Source of the DNA: Leisingera aquimarina DSM 24565 | GTDB lineage: Bacteria; Pseudomonadota; Alphaproteobacteria; Rhodobacterales; Rhodobacteraceae | Reading direction: 5' to 3' | Assembly: GCF_000473165.1 (NCBI RefSeq) | Contig: NZ_KI421504.1 | Coordinates: 496,596 to 560,595, forward strand | DNA length: 64,000 nucleotides | In this document: one piece after another, positions 48,606 to 57,171 of the stretch | Position numbering within the stretch: the first letter of the stretch is position 1 | How the letters are laid out: each line of letters begins with the position of its first letter | Translations under genes and position numbers: made by a program | The notes under the pieces: model-generated | What the model was told of the DNA's origin: nothing | The model's input: the letters and a program-made list of their open reading frames with translations, nothing else | Databases searched by the model: none

Positions 48606-48818
48606 GACTGTACCTTTTTCTGCTAGCTGAGGTCTGTCAGCCTGAGCTAGTTGCCTCCTGGGAGGCGGAGCAATCCTAATTCATAGCAGTCATACTGTTC
48701 ACATCTTCCAAGCTTCGCGTTTCAAGTCTCGAATGTAACGAGCTACGCGAAACACCTCACCACTGTTACAGAGGTCAATCGGCCGTCTGCCGTCGAATGC
48801 GTGGTGCTTCTTTATCAG
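48606..48818. other. Gene-free stretch before the inverted arm
   Basis: No gene is seen. The 213 bp separate the ParD-like gene from the left end of the IS66-type inverted arm. Confidence 0.4.
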
Positions 48819-49400
48819 CGTATGCGGTGGCCCGGCCCCACGTTGTAGGGGCGATGCTCGCCTGCGAGATCTTGCACATCTCATAGTGGGGAGTACGTTT
48901 CGCAATGTGCGCTACAAATTCGTTTCTAATTTCGTTGGGGGTCGGGATCTACGCGTCGGGTCACCGGCGTTGGCCGGATGCGGTGAAGGCGCAGGCCGTT
49001 GCGGATACGCTTGAGCCAGGCGCGACAGTGAATGCCATGTCGGCGCAGTATGGAGTTCTTCCGAACCAGCTGCCGGCTTGGCGCCGGTTGGTGAAGCAGG
49101 GAAAACTGGTTTTGCCAGCGGCGGAGGCTGACGGCACGGTTTTCGCCCCGCTGGTGGTCTTCGATGTGCCGGAGACGCCGGCGGTACCGGACATTGCCGC
49201 ATCCGAAGAGGAGATCCGGATCCTCTCGGGCCTAGTCAGGATTGAGCTGGCGCCCGGCACGCCCGCAGCCCGGATCGCCGAGATCGTCCATGCGCCCGGG
49301 GCCACGCCATGCTGATGCCCTCGCAGGGCGTCCGGATACTGGTGGCGGCGAAGCCGGTGGATTTCCGCAACTATGTGGCGACGATTATTATGCGGAGCCG
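48819..49400 (+). repeat. Left 582-bp inverted arm: IS66 left half plus RIT terminal repeat
   Basis: The arm starts with a GTATGCGGTGGCCCGG end that resembles IS66-type terminal repeats. It runs through tnpA and the first codons of tnpB and ends with the RIT terminal repeat (49371-49400). Its mirror copy is 52703-53284. Every coordinate pair sums to 102103, so the arms have no net length difference although their TnpA proteins are only about 80% identical. Confidence 0.88.
48905..49315 (+). CDS. tnpA: IS66-family accessory protein TnpA (left copy)
   Basis: The 136-residue IS66 OrfA-type protein has the helix-turn-helix stretch ADTLEPGATVNAMSAQYGVL and PNQLPAWRRLVKQGKL. It opens with MCATNSFLIS after a leader that is conserved in both arms. 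Its stop TGA overlaps the tnpB start region. Alone it cannot transpose, as the tnpC transposase is missing. Confidence 0.82.
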   Translation: MCATNSFLISLGVGIYASGHRRWPDAVKAQAVADTLEPGATVNAMSAQYGVLPNQLPAWRRLVKQGKLVLPAAEADGTVFAPLVVFDVPETPAVPDIAASEEEIRILSGLVRIELAPGTPAARIAEIVHAPGATPC

Positions 49401-49443
49401 TGTACATCGCCTCTTGGATTGTGGCTTTTTTACAGCCGGTTAG
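49309..49443 (+). pseudogene. tnpB: IS66 tnpB 5' fragment, cut by the RIT element
   Basis: MLMPSQGVRILVAAKPVDFR is the start of IS66 TnpB, which normally goes on with K-G. At 49371 the RIT terminal repeat takes over and the frame ends by chance at TAG 49441. The right arm has the same break after PVDFR (from 52794 leftward). Confidence 0.85.
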
Positions 49444-49518
49444 GCAGAACAAACAGGCACATGCGCCCCGCATAACTATGCTCTCCCGCGATGGTTTCAC
49501 ACCTTGAGGAGAGAGAAG

Positions 49519-50746
49519 ATGACTGACCAATACCGTAATCGCTGGTTCCTGGATCCGGGGCCGGTTTCGTTGTGGATCGATCAGTTCGCGGACGAGCTTG
49601 GCGCTCAGAGGTATTCGCCGCTGACCATTGAAGGCTACAGGGCATCGGCACGCCATTTCGCGGTTTGGCTGGAAAGCACCGGCATACCGATGGTCAGCGT
49701 CGATGATGGAGTTGTTCGTCGCTTCGCCGAACACCAGTGCCAATGTCCCGGCGGGCGGCGATGGCAGCATGTCTCACCAAAGTATGCGCGACGTGCCAGA
49801 AGGTTTGTTGTTTTCCTACAAGGTGCGGGCGTCGCACCTCCGCCGTTGAAGGCCGCGCCAGAATTTCCCTTGCTTGACGACTATCAGCACTGGCTGCGTT
49901 TGCATCGGGGTTTGGCGGAACGGACAGTTTCCCGTCATCTCCGCATCCTCAATAAGCTGTTGCCGGAACTCGGTACAGCGACCCACGATTATGATGCTGC
50001 CCGGATACGTTTTGTTGTCCGCAAATGGCGGGGGCAAACCGGTCCGGCCGGCCTGAGAACCATAACAAGCGCCTTGCGAAGCTATCTTCGCTTTCTCGCC
50101 GGCGCGGGCTTGTGCCGTCCCAACCTCGATCACGCCATTCCGCCGGTCATACAATGGCGTCTTTCGTCGTTGCCGCGGTATCTGGCAGCCGCAGATGTGG
50201 AACGTGTCATTGCATCCTGCGATCAGCTTGCCCGGGGGCGCCTGCGGGACCGGGCGATCCTGCTCCTTCTGGCGCGCCTGGGGGTGCGGGCCGGGGATGT
50301 CGCTGGTCTCAGACTGGGCGATATCGACTGGAACGCCGGTATCCTGAAGTTGAGTGGCAAGGCGCGTCGCCAGGTTCGGCTGCCGTTGCCGCAAGATGTA
50401 GGCGATGCGCTTCTCGCGTATATCGAACAGGAACGCCCGCGCATGCCTCAGGACGCGGTCTTTCTCATGATGGTCGCCCCTACCGCTCATTTGAGCAATC
50501 ATGCCACGTCTCGGCCATTGTGGCGCTGGCATTAAAGCGCGCCGGCATTTCCGATCCGCCATCGAGCGGAGCGAGCTTGCTGCGCCACTCCGCGGCAACT
50601 TCGATGCTGCGGTCGGGGCCACATTGGAAGCTGTCGGCACGGTTCTGCGCCACCGCTCGCTTGATATGACTGCGCATTACGCCAAGGTCGGTATCGCGAT
50701 GCTGGAACAGATCGCTCAACCCTGGCCGGGAGAATTGACATGCTGA
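49519..50746 (+). pseudogene. ritA: Tyrosine recombinase RitA, frameshifted
   Basis: ATG 49519 follows GAGGAGAGAG. The protein has the SAM-like N-terminal domain and the catalytic domain start RDRAILLLLARLGVRAGDV with the first Arg. Near 50476 one base is missing (the frame moves to YRSFEQSCHVSAIVAL), and near 50615 a second base is missing. The box II residues (LLRHSAATSML) and the His-Tyr end (LRHRSLDMTAHYAKV) are thus in other frames. All catalytic residues persist in the DNA, so the damage is recent. The reconstructed end overlaps ritB by 7 bp. Confidence 0.82.
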
Positions 50747-51768
50747 GTCAACTCCTCGCCGATCATGTCGCGCTGCACCAGGCGCTGGGGTTGAAATTCC
50801 GTACCCAAGGCAGTCTTCTACGCAACTTCGTTGCCTTTGCCGAGAGCCGCAGTGAGCATGTCGTAACAACAGCCACCGTGCAAGAATGGGCACTACAGGC
50901 ATCTTCTCCAGAACAACGTCGCAACCGGCTTTTGACAGTACGTCGCTTCGCGCGCGCGCGCTTAATGCCGAAGATCCGAGCCATGAAGTTCCCTCCGCCG
51001 ATCTCTTCGGCCGTGCCAGCCGCAAGCGGCGCACGCCTTACATCTACAGTCCCAGTGATATCCAACGGCTGATCGACGCCGCCCAGAGGCTTGGCCCCGC
51101 TGGCTCGATCCGGCCCGCTCACCTACGCCACGATGTTCGGGTTGATTGCGGCAACAGGCATGCGCGTTTCAGAGGCCATCGCCATTCGATTGCCGGACGT
51201 GACCGATGACGGCCTGATCATTGCCCAGACCAAGTTTAAGAAGAGCCGGCTGTTGCCACTGCATCCAACGACTCGACGCGCTCTTGACGGGTATCTTACG
51301 ATGCGTCTGAAGGCGGCCAGCCCGAGCGGCACACTTTTCCTTTCGCATCAGGGCACGCCGCTCGCCTATTCGACAGTCGCAACGGTATTCCTCCAGATCA
51401 CGCGGTCAATCGGCTTGCGCGGTGCGGCAGGAACACCGGGCCCCAGGATTCATGATCTGCGCCACACATTTGCTGTTCGCTCCCTTGAGGCCTGTGCGCA
51501 CGATTCCAAAGCCGTGGCGCGGCATATCACGGCCCTCAGTACCTATTTGGGGCATGCCCATGTCACCGATACATACTGGTATCTCGAGGTAACACCCGAG
51601 CTGATGACACACATGGCAGCTGACGGCGAGAGGCTGCATTGCGGGGTGACGGCATGGCCCAGCTTGCCCAGCACCTCGCCGCCTTCCTGCGCAACCATCT
51701 TCCCAATGAAAGACGCGCAAGCGTTCATACCTGCGATGCCTATGCCTACAGCTTCCAACTGCTGGTGA
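50740..51768 (+). pseudogene. ritB: Tyrosine recombinase RitB, frameshifted
   Basis: ATG 50740 (MLSQLLADHVALHQALGLKF). After LLTVRRFA a (CG) run (about 50948-50960) has gained two bases, moving the frame to ALNAEDPSHEVPSADLF. Near 51115 one extra C moves it again, restoring GLIAATGMRVSEAIAIR, then HDLRHTFAVRSLE and HAHVTDTYWYLE (Arg, His-x-x-Arg, His and Tyr present). Dinucleotide slippage is a likely cause of the first shift. The original stop was perhaps TGA 51647-51649, just before ritC, so a third shift may exist. Confidence 0.8.
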
Positions 51769-52643
51769 CATTCGCCGCCGGGCGATTGAGAAAGCGGCCG
51801 TGCCTGCTGCAGATCGAAGACATCGACGTGCCCACGATCCTTGCCTTTCTCGAGCACATCGAACAGACGCGAGGCAACAAGGCCCGTACGCGCAACGCAA
51901 GGCTGGCAGCCGTAAAGTCCTTCTTTCGCTATCTCGAGCACCGAGTACCTGCCGTGCTGGACCAGGCGCTTCGGGTGCATGCCATTCCGATGAAGAAGGT
52001 TGATCAGAGGCTTGTAGCGTCGCTTTCGAGGACAGAAGTACAAGCGCTGCTCGATACTCCGGATCGGAGGACAGCATCGGGCATCCGTGATCGAGCCATG
52101 CTGCATCTGGCTTTTGCCGGAGGGCTGCGCGTTTCCGAACTCATCAGCGCCGGGCTCAACCAGTTTGACGGGCGGTCCCCTGCCAGCATCCATATCATTG
52201 GCAAAGGACGAAGGGAGCGCGTGCTGCCGCTCTGGCAGGAAACCGCTGCCGCAATTCGCGCCTGGATCGCGATCAGACCCGAAGTCGGCGACACCGCGCT
52301 CTTCCTGAACAATGCCGGTCGAATGATGACGCGTGCCGGTTTCGAATACATTCTCGAGAAACATGCCAATACGGCTGCCCGCATCGCGCCCACCCTGGCG
52401 GCCAAATCGATAACGCCCCATGTTCTGCGGCACAGCTGCGCAATGCACATGCTTCAGGCGACCCGGGACATTCGCAAGGTCGCACTGTGGCTTGGTCACG
52501 CCACGCTCCAGAGCACCGAGATCTACTTGCGCGCCGACCCAACCGAAAAACTCGAGATGCTTGACGCTCTGGAGCCGCTCGGCATCAAGCCGGGCAAGTT
52601 CCGGCCACCGGACAAACTGCTCGCGATGCTTTCCGCGCGGTAG
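51654..52643 (+). CDS. ritC: Tyrosine recombinase RitC, intact
   Basis: The 329-residue protein starts at ATG 51654 (MAQLAQHLAAFLRNHLPNER). It has the N-terminal SAM-like domain and all catalytic residues: Arg in FAGGLRVSELI, Lys in GKGRRERVLPL, His-Arg in PHVLRHSCAMHML, His in WLGHATLQST and Tyr in EIYLRA. It is the only undamaged member of the trio. Confidence 0.9.
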   Translation: MAQLAQHLAAFLRNHLPNERRASVHTCDAYAYSFQLLVTFAAGRLRKRPCLLQIEDIDVPTILAFLEHIEQTRGNKARTRNARLAAVKSFFRYLEHRVPAVLDQALRVHAIPMKKVDQRLVASLSRTEVQALLDTPDRRTASGIRDRAMLHLAFAGGLRVSELISAGLNQFDGRSPASIHIIGKGRRERVLPLWQETAAAIRAWIAIRPEVGDTALFLNNAGRMMTRAGFEYILEKHANTAARIAPTLAAKSITPHVLRHSCAMHMLQATRDIRKVALWLGHATLQSTEIYLRADPTEKLEMLDALEPLGIKPGKFRPPDKLLAMLSAR

Positions 52644-52702
52644 AATAGTTATGCGGAGTCAATGTAGGCGGAACCGTCCGAAAAAGTGCCGGTCTGCTTC
52701 TT

Positions 52703-53284
52703 CGGCTCCGCATAATAATCGTCGCCACATAGTTGCGGAAGTCCACCGGCTTTGTCGCCACTAGTATCCGGACGCCCTGCGAGGGCATCAGCATGGCGTG
52801 GCTCCGAGCGCATGCACGATCTCGGCGATCCGGATTGCGGGCGTGCCCGGCGCCAGTTCGATCCTGACTTCGCCCGAAACGATCCGGATCACCTCTGCTG
52901 AAGCGGCAATGTCCGGCGCCGGCTGTTCCTCCGGAACATCGCAGACCACCAGCGGGGCGAAGACCGGTTCGTCCAGCTCCGCCGCTGGCAATACCAGCTT
53001 CCCCTGCTTCGCCAGCCGGCGCCAAGCCGACAGCTGGTTTGGTAAGACTCCATACCGCGCCGCCACGCCATTCGCAGTCGCGCCCGGTTCGAGCGTATCC
53101 GCCACTGCCTGGGCCTTGGCTTCATCCGGCCACCGCCGGTGACCCGACGCGTAGATCTCGACGCCCAACGATTTGAGAAACGAATTTGTAGCGCACATTG
53201 CGAAACGTACTCCCCACTATGAGATGTGCAAGATCTCGCAGGCGAGCATCGCCCCTACAACGTGGGGCCGGGCCACCGCATACG
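52703..53284 (-). repeat. Right 582-bp inverted arm: IS66 left half plus RIT terminal repeat
   Basis: This mirror image of 48819-49400 contains the same IS66-like end, tnpA and tnpB start, and joins the RIT at the same codon. The tnpB fragment MLMPSQGVRILVATKPVDFR begins at 52794 on the minus strand. The remainder of tnpB and tnpC, which should lie on one side of an ordinary insertion, is absent. Confidence 0.88.
52788..53198 (-). CDS. tnpA: IS66-family accessory protein TnpA (right copy)
   Basis: The 136-residue homologue of the left copy (MCATNSFLKSLGVEIYASGH) differs at about 25 residues, mostly in the middle. The two are therefore diverged copies and not a fresh duplication. No tnpC follows. 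Confidence 0.82.
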   Translation of the reverse strand: MCATNSFLKSLGVEIYASGHRRWPDEAKAQAVADTLEPGATANGVAARYGVLPNQLSAWRRLAKQGKLVLPAAELDEPVFAPLVVCDVPEEQPAPDIAASAEVIRIVSGEVRIELAPGTPAIRIAEIVHALGATPC

Positions 53285-53806
53285 TCTGTTTATTGACCCG
53301 TTTCAAATCTTCTGAGCACAGGCGGCCTACCGCCGCCTGGCTTGTTGCTGAGTTTCTGGCCCCGAATAGACCGTTCAGCCCCTGCCTAAAGATCCCTTGG
53401 CGTGTCTCTAAGGGGCGTTGCTCAACTGACCTGCCCCCCGCGGGTCCCTCGCTCATGACGAGAGTCTGCGGGTTTGATTTTGGTAGTCGTCGGTTTCGGG
53501 CTTGGCAAGCGCGGCAGGCGCGGAGCCCTCAAATTGCTCAAGCGTCCGGCGCGCTTCGGACGGTGTTTTGTTCCCGAGCGATGAGTGCGGCCTGACGGTG
53601 TTGTAATCGTAACGCCAGAGCGCCAGCTTCCGGCGGGCGTCGTCCAGGGTGTCAAATATCTCCTCGTTCAGCAGTTCGTCGCGCAGGCTGCCGTTGAATG
53701 ACTCGATAAAGGCGTTCTGCTGCGGCTTCCCTGGGTCGATATAGTGCCACGGAATTGCGTTCTGATCGGCCCACCTCAGCATGGCCCGGCTCGTGAACTC
53801 TGTCCC

Positions 53807-53848
53807 CCTCACCATTGAGCTTGAACCAATGGCGCCTCAATGGCTCGA
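53807..53848 (-). repeat. Micro-insertion beta-1
   Basis: About 42 nt are inserted in orfB codons for SDNGTEF, at GA before CAATGGGAC. The minus strand begins TCGAGCCATTGAGGCGCCA. Arms CCATTGAG and CTCAATGG pair over 8 bp. Paralogue of beta-2. Confidence 0.7.
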
Positions 53849-54198
53849 TCGCTGACTATGCATCCGGGTTTACCGTAGATCCGCACCAGCGCATCCAGCT
53901 CACGCGCAACACGTGCGCCGGAGATGCTGGTGTCAGCAATCAGGCACAGGTTTTCGCGGCTGCAATCGTCTATCACTGCCAGGATGCGGAATTTCCGGGA
54001 TGCCCCGAAGCTGTCAGCCAGGAAGTCCAGAGACCAGCGCGCATTGGGATACGCAGCCTCCGGCATCGGGGAGCGCGTTCCACGAGCCCGCTTGCGGCCG
54101 CGCCGCCGCTTCACTGACAGCCCTTCTTCCCGGTAGAGCCGATACAGTTTCTTGTGGTTCATTCTCATGCCCTTGCGCTCAAGCAACACGCCAATCCG

Positions 54199-54237
54199 CC
54201 CCTCTCGGCGATGCTTGCATCGCCTGCCGGACAGCGG
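54199..54237 (-). repeat. Micro-insertion alpha-2
   Basis: About 39 nt are inserted after TATC in orfB codons for FGYRRIG. The core stem is GGCGATGC-AA-GCATCGCC (perfect), between CTGTCCGGCA and GAGAGGGG. Paralogue of alpha-1. Confidence 0.7.
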
Positions 54238-54442
54238 GATAGCCGAACCGGCACCGCTTTCCGGCGATCTCCTGCATCTCCTTGCGGATATCAGGGCAGT
54301 CCGGCGGGCGTTCGCGCCGGACTGTCTTTGGGTCGACAGGCCCGGCGCTGCGAGATGCCGTGATCCCGCATCGCCCTGAGCGCTGCCTCTCGCCGCTTGG
54401 TCAGCGTCGTCAGTTCTTTCCCAGAAGATCCTTTAGAACCAC

Positions 54443-54485
54443 CCTTGCCATTGTCTCTCAGACCAATGGCGTTCCAATGGCTCGA
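54443..54485 (-). repeat. Micro-insertion beta-2
   Basis: About 42 nt are inserted near the end of orfA at GA before CAATG. The minus strand begins TCGAGCCATTGGAACGCCA. Arms GCCATTG and CAATGGC pair over 7 bp. It shares its first 11 bases and the inner CGCCATTGGT with beta-1. Confidence 0.7.
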
Positions 54486-54676
54486 TCCAGCATTGTATCG
54501 GCCAGCAGCCGCTTCAGCTTGGCGTTCTCGTCCTCCAGCGCCTTCAGCCTCGCGGCCTCCGACACCTCCATGCCGCCATACTTGGACTTCAGCTTGTAGA
54601 ACGTTGCCGGGCTGAGCCCGTGCCTGCGGCACACCTCCGCCGTCTGCATGCCTGCCTCTTGCTACTTGATCATCCC

Positions 54677-54717
54677 CCCTCTCGGCAGATTGCTGCGCAA
54701 TCGCCTGCCGGGCAGTG
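54677..54717 (-). repeat. Micro-insertion alpha-1
   Basis: Forty-one nt are inserted after TATC in orfA codons for AQIIGMIK. The core stem is GATTGC-GCA-GCAATC, between CTGCCCGGCAGGC and TGCCGAGAGG. The stem bases differ from alpha-2 but keep pairing. Confidence 0.7.
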
Positions 54718-54819
54718 GATAATCTGCGCCTCGGTAAAACGGCTCTTCCGCATTCGTCTGCTCCTTCAGGGTTGGGCAGACTCTACATCATGGTGAGGGA
54801 TTTCGCGGGGGGCACGTCA

Positions 54820-55354
54820 CCACGCACAAGCTTGAGACCGAGTTGCTCTCAATACTGAAGAGCAGGCTCGGTTCTGAAATCCTTCGACAGCGCCTGGCAA
54901 GTCAATAGAGTATTTTCAGATCAAGCAACGATTCAAAGGCATTCAGTACTCAACTGCATTGCCCAAACTGCTTAGAGCCCAAAGTCCCGAGCGGGCAGTT
55001 GCAGCATTTCGCAGCCGCAGCGTAATCGCGCGAGCAAGATCGACCCAAACTGGGCCACTTCTATCGATACTGGGTGCTGCACTGCATCACGTCAAAGGTG
55101 ACATTCGACGCAACTGCGTAATTTGAGATTTCTGCATGCCAAAGCGGTGCGACGACGTTCTCCGCAAGCGCAGCCTGCCAGGTACCAGGCTACCGCCCTG
55201 TCTTCCGGGTCATTTATGGCTACCAACTCTCGCCAGAATACTTTTAGCTGTCACCTCCAGTAACGCTATTCCATGTACCGCCTTTCAACTGTCAGGGTTC
55301 CATTTCGTCAACATCAGTCCAGACTTATCCTTGCTCAACTCACATTAACAGGTT
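54820..55354. other. Gene-free stretch with a possible gene tail
   Basis: Next to the IS end, 54822-54908 reads THKLETELLSILKSRLGSEI then LRQRLASQ-stop on the plus strand, possibly the last codons of a gene cut by the IS3 element. The remaining 450 bp have lower GC and no supportable gene. They follow the end of the Rieske gene on the other strand. Confidence 0.35.
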
Positions 55355-56554
55355 TCAAGAAGTTGCGTCTGTCCTCCTGAAATCTGGCGTCACTTCAGGC
55401 GGGAATCCCTTGCACAGCTGCGCCGCAAGATACTGCTGAAAATACCAGACTGTGCGCTCCTTGGGAGACAGCCGCCCCGGAGCCGCAGCAAGCGCTTTGG
55501 CGTTTTGCGCGATGCCGCCGATGATCGGCTTGTCCTCTTCATTGATCGCATCAAACCCGGCTTTCAGTTCAGCCGCATAGGTTGCCCGCTCCTGTGGATC
55601 CTCCGGCACAGCCCCGGGGTAGTAATCCGCGCCCCACAGTACTTTGACCTTATCGGTTCCATAGGGCTGCAGCGACAGCCAGAAGGTGCGCTCTGCCACC
55701 ACCGACATCACATGGCAAGGGAAGACCGCGGACAGCACTGCAGTGTTGCGGTCCTCCTCAGTCAGCAACGGGTTATCGACTTCCATGTCAGACGCGCGCT
55801 CATAGGATTTACCCGGAATGCGCCCCTGTTTGTACAGACTGTGCCCCTCGCTGCCGTGCATCGCATTGGCCAGTCTCGTTGGCATCGCCGGCTCAATCGT
55901 TTTCGCATGCGCCACAAAGAGGTGATAGCCCTCGGTAAAGTTCTGCACCAGGATCTTCCAGTTGGTATCCCAGATCTCCTCGGCGCGGAACAACGTGCGG
56001 TATTTGTCCAGCTGATAGTTCTTCAGATGCTCTGACAGCATTTCCAAACGCGGCGCAAGCGGCGGCGCTTCGGGATCCAGCGAGACATAGACCCAGCCCT
56101 GCCAGACCTCGACCTGGAACTGCGGCAGGCAGACCTCTTTCTTGTTGAAATTGTCCCGCATATGGGCAGCGCCGATCAGCTGGCCGTCCAGATTGTAGGT
56201 CCAGGCATGATAAGGGCAGGTGATGCGCCCTTTCAAATTGCCTGAGCCTTCCATCAGCGTTGCCATCCGGTGGCGGCAGATATTCGACATCGCCCGAAGG
56301 GTGTTATCCCGGTCCCGCAAGACCACCACAGGATCACGGCCGATTTTCATGGTCCGGTAATCGCCTTGGTTTTCAAACTCATCAACCCGGCCCACACAGA
56401 ACCACTCGTGGTTGAATATCTCATCCAGTTCCAGTTCCAGGAACTCGGGCGAGGTATAGATCTGCGGCGGCGTCGCCTCAGCCAGCTCATCCGGCAGCTC
56501 GGCGTTGTGCCGCAAGGCCTCCAGCAGCTCAGCAATCGGCATGTTCGGTTTCAT
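55355..56554 (-). CDS. Rieske non-haem iron oxygenase, alpha subunit
   Basis: The 399-residue oxygenase has Rieske ligands Cys93, His95, Cys113 and His116 (NICRHRMATL; ITCPYHAWTY) and the catalytic iron site in NFTEGYHLFVAH (His211, His216, bridging Glu208). It resembles the glycine-betaine/stachydrine demethylase branch, which removes N-methyl groups as formaldehyde. It is the last gene of an operon with sarcosine oxidase, supporting a demethylation role. No reductase partner gene is present in the window. Confidence 0.85.
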   Translation of the reverse strand: MKPNMPIAELLEALRHNAELPDELAEATPPQIYTSPEFLELELDEIFNHEWFCVGRVDEFENQGDYRTMKIGRDPVVVLRDRDNTLRAMSNICRHRMATLMEGSGNLKGRITCPYHAWTYNLDGQLIGAAHMRDNFNKKEVCLPQFQVEVWQGWVYVSLDPEAPPLAPRLEMLSEHLKNYQLDKYRTLFRAEEIWDTNWKILVQNFTEGYHLFVAHAKTIEPAMPTRLANAMHGSEGHSLYKQGRIPGKSYERASDMEVDNPLLTEEDRNTAVLSAVFPCHVMSVVAERTFWLSLQPYGTDKVKVLWGADYYPGAVPEDPQERATYAAELKAGFDAINEEDKPIIGGIAQNAKALAAAPGRLSPKERTVWYFQQYLAAQLCKGFPPEVTPDFRRTDATS

Positions 56555-56595
56555 TCTCTTTCCTCCCAGACAGAGTGGGCGCGATGGGACCGGGG

Positions 56596-57171
56596 CTACT
56601 TTTCGGCCAGCCCGTACTGCCGCGCGCTTTCACTAAGCAGCTCCCACAAAGACCGTGCTGTGCTGCGGGGCATCAGCAGATTCAGACCCTGCACATCCCG
56701 CCACAGCGTGACACCGGTGTGATGGAAGGCTGTGATTGCCACCGCGCCAGCAGGAAAGGCGCCGGAACCGAGATTGAGCGGCAGAAAGTGGTTCAGCAGG
56801 GTTTCCGCAGGGCTGCCGCTGATCCGCAGCCAGCAGCGGGACTGCAGCAGATCCAGCACCGCCCCCTTCTGCGGCGCCAGTTCCGGGTCCGGCGTCTTGG
56901 CGACAGCGGGCACCAGCAGCCACCATTTCAGCGGCTCAACCCGCAACAGCGTGCCATTTGCCCCCCGAACAGACTGGCCCGGCGCCGGGCTGGCGCTGCA
57001 TCCGGCCACTCGTGCGGCCTCTGCCCCGGTTTCGGCCAGCGTGCTAGCCCAGGCTGCAAACTGCAGCAGCCCGAAACCGGTAATTTCCTCAATGGTAACC
57101 CAGGGCATTTCTGTGGTGCCAAAGCGGCCTATCCTTCGCGCCGCCTGCAGCGCTGAAATCGGATTAGCCAT
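56596..57171 (-). CDS. soxG: Sarcosine oxidase gamma subunit
   Basis: ATG 57171 (MANPISALQAARRIGRFGTT) overlaps the soxA stop by 8 bp and gives the normal size of 191 residues. The C-terminal part (TLLNHFLPLNLGSGAFPAGA then AVAITAFHHTGVTLWRD) matches the SoxG family. It is a structural subunit of the heterotetramer. Confidence 0.9.
   Translation of the reverse strand: MANPISALQAARRIGRFGTTEMPWVTIEEITGFGLLQFAAWASTLAETGAEAARVAGCSASPAPGQSVRGANGTLLRVEPLKWWLLVPAVAKTPDPELAPQKGAVLDLLQSRCWLRISGSPAETLLNHFLPLNLGSGAFPAGAVAITAFHHTGVTLWRDVQGLNLLMPRSTARSLWELLSESARQYGLAEK

Larger units (their letters stand above)
49371..52732 (+). mobile_element. Recombinase-in-trio (RIT) element
   Basis: Three successive tyrosine recombinase genes (ritA, ritB, ritC), each starting near or within the end of the one before, are bounded by a perfect 30-bp terminal inverted repeat (49371-49400 and 52703-52732). 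Near each end a second inverted TTATGCGG motif occurs (49468-49479 and 52645-52656), likely recombinase-binding sites. The element is 3362 bp and interrupts tnpB at the same codon on both sides. Two of the three recombinases are frameshifted, so it is probably immobile on its own. Confidence 0.85.
53453..54753 (-). pseudogene. IS3-family transposase orfA-orfB, broken
   Basis: OrfA starts at ATG 54753 (MRKSRFTEAQII), is cut by insert alpha-1, has AAG-TAG where Glu is expected, and goes on MQTAEVCRRHGLSPATFYKL to LLADTML, where insert beta-2 breaks it. OrfB has a small deletion at RRAC, insert alpha-2 after CRFGY, the DDE part WSLDFLADSF and LAVIDDCSRENL, and insert beta-1 at CIVSD just before [13 protein letters not shown]. 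It ends with [17 protein letters not shown] and RPHSSLG. It is non-functional. Confidence 0.85.
53427..54819 (-). mobile_element. IS3-family element with four micro-insertions
   Basis: The ends match: 53427 reads TGACCTGCCCCCCGCG and 54819 reads, inward, TGACGTGCCCCCCGCG, and both reach AGAGTCTGC. At 1393 bp it is longer than the normal size because four inserts of 37-42 nt interrupt it. No target duplication is visible. Confidence 0.85.

Noticed and set aside
55136-55348. 70-codon plus-strand frame in the gap before the Rieske gene
   Set aside because: Codon use is unlike the neighbours, and there is no ribosome site or motif.
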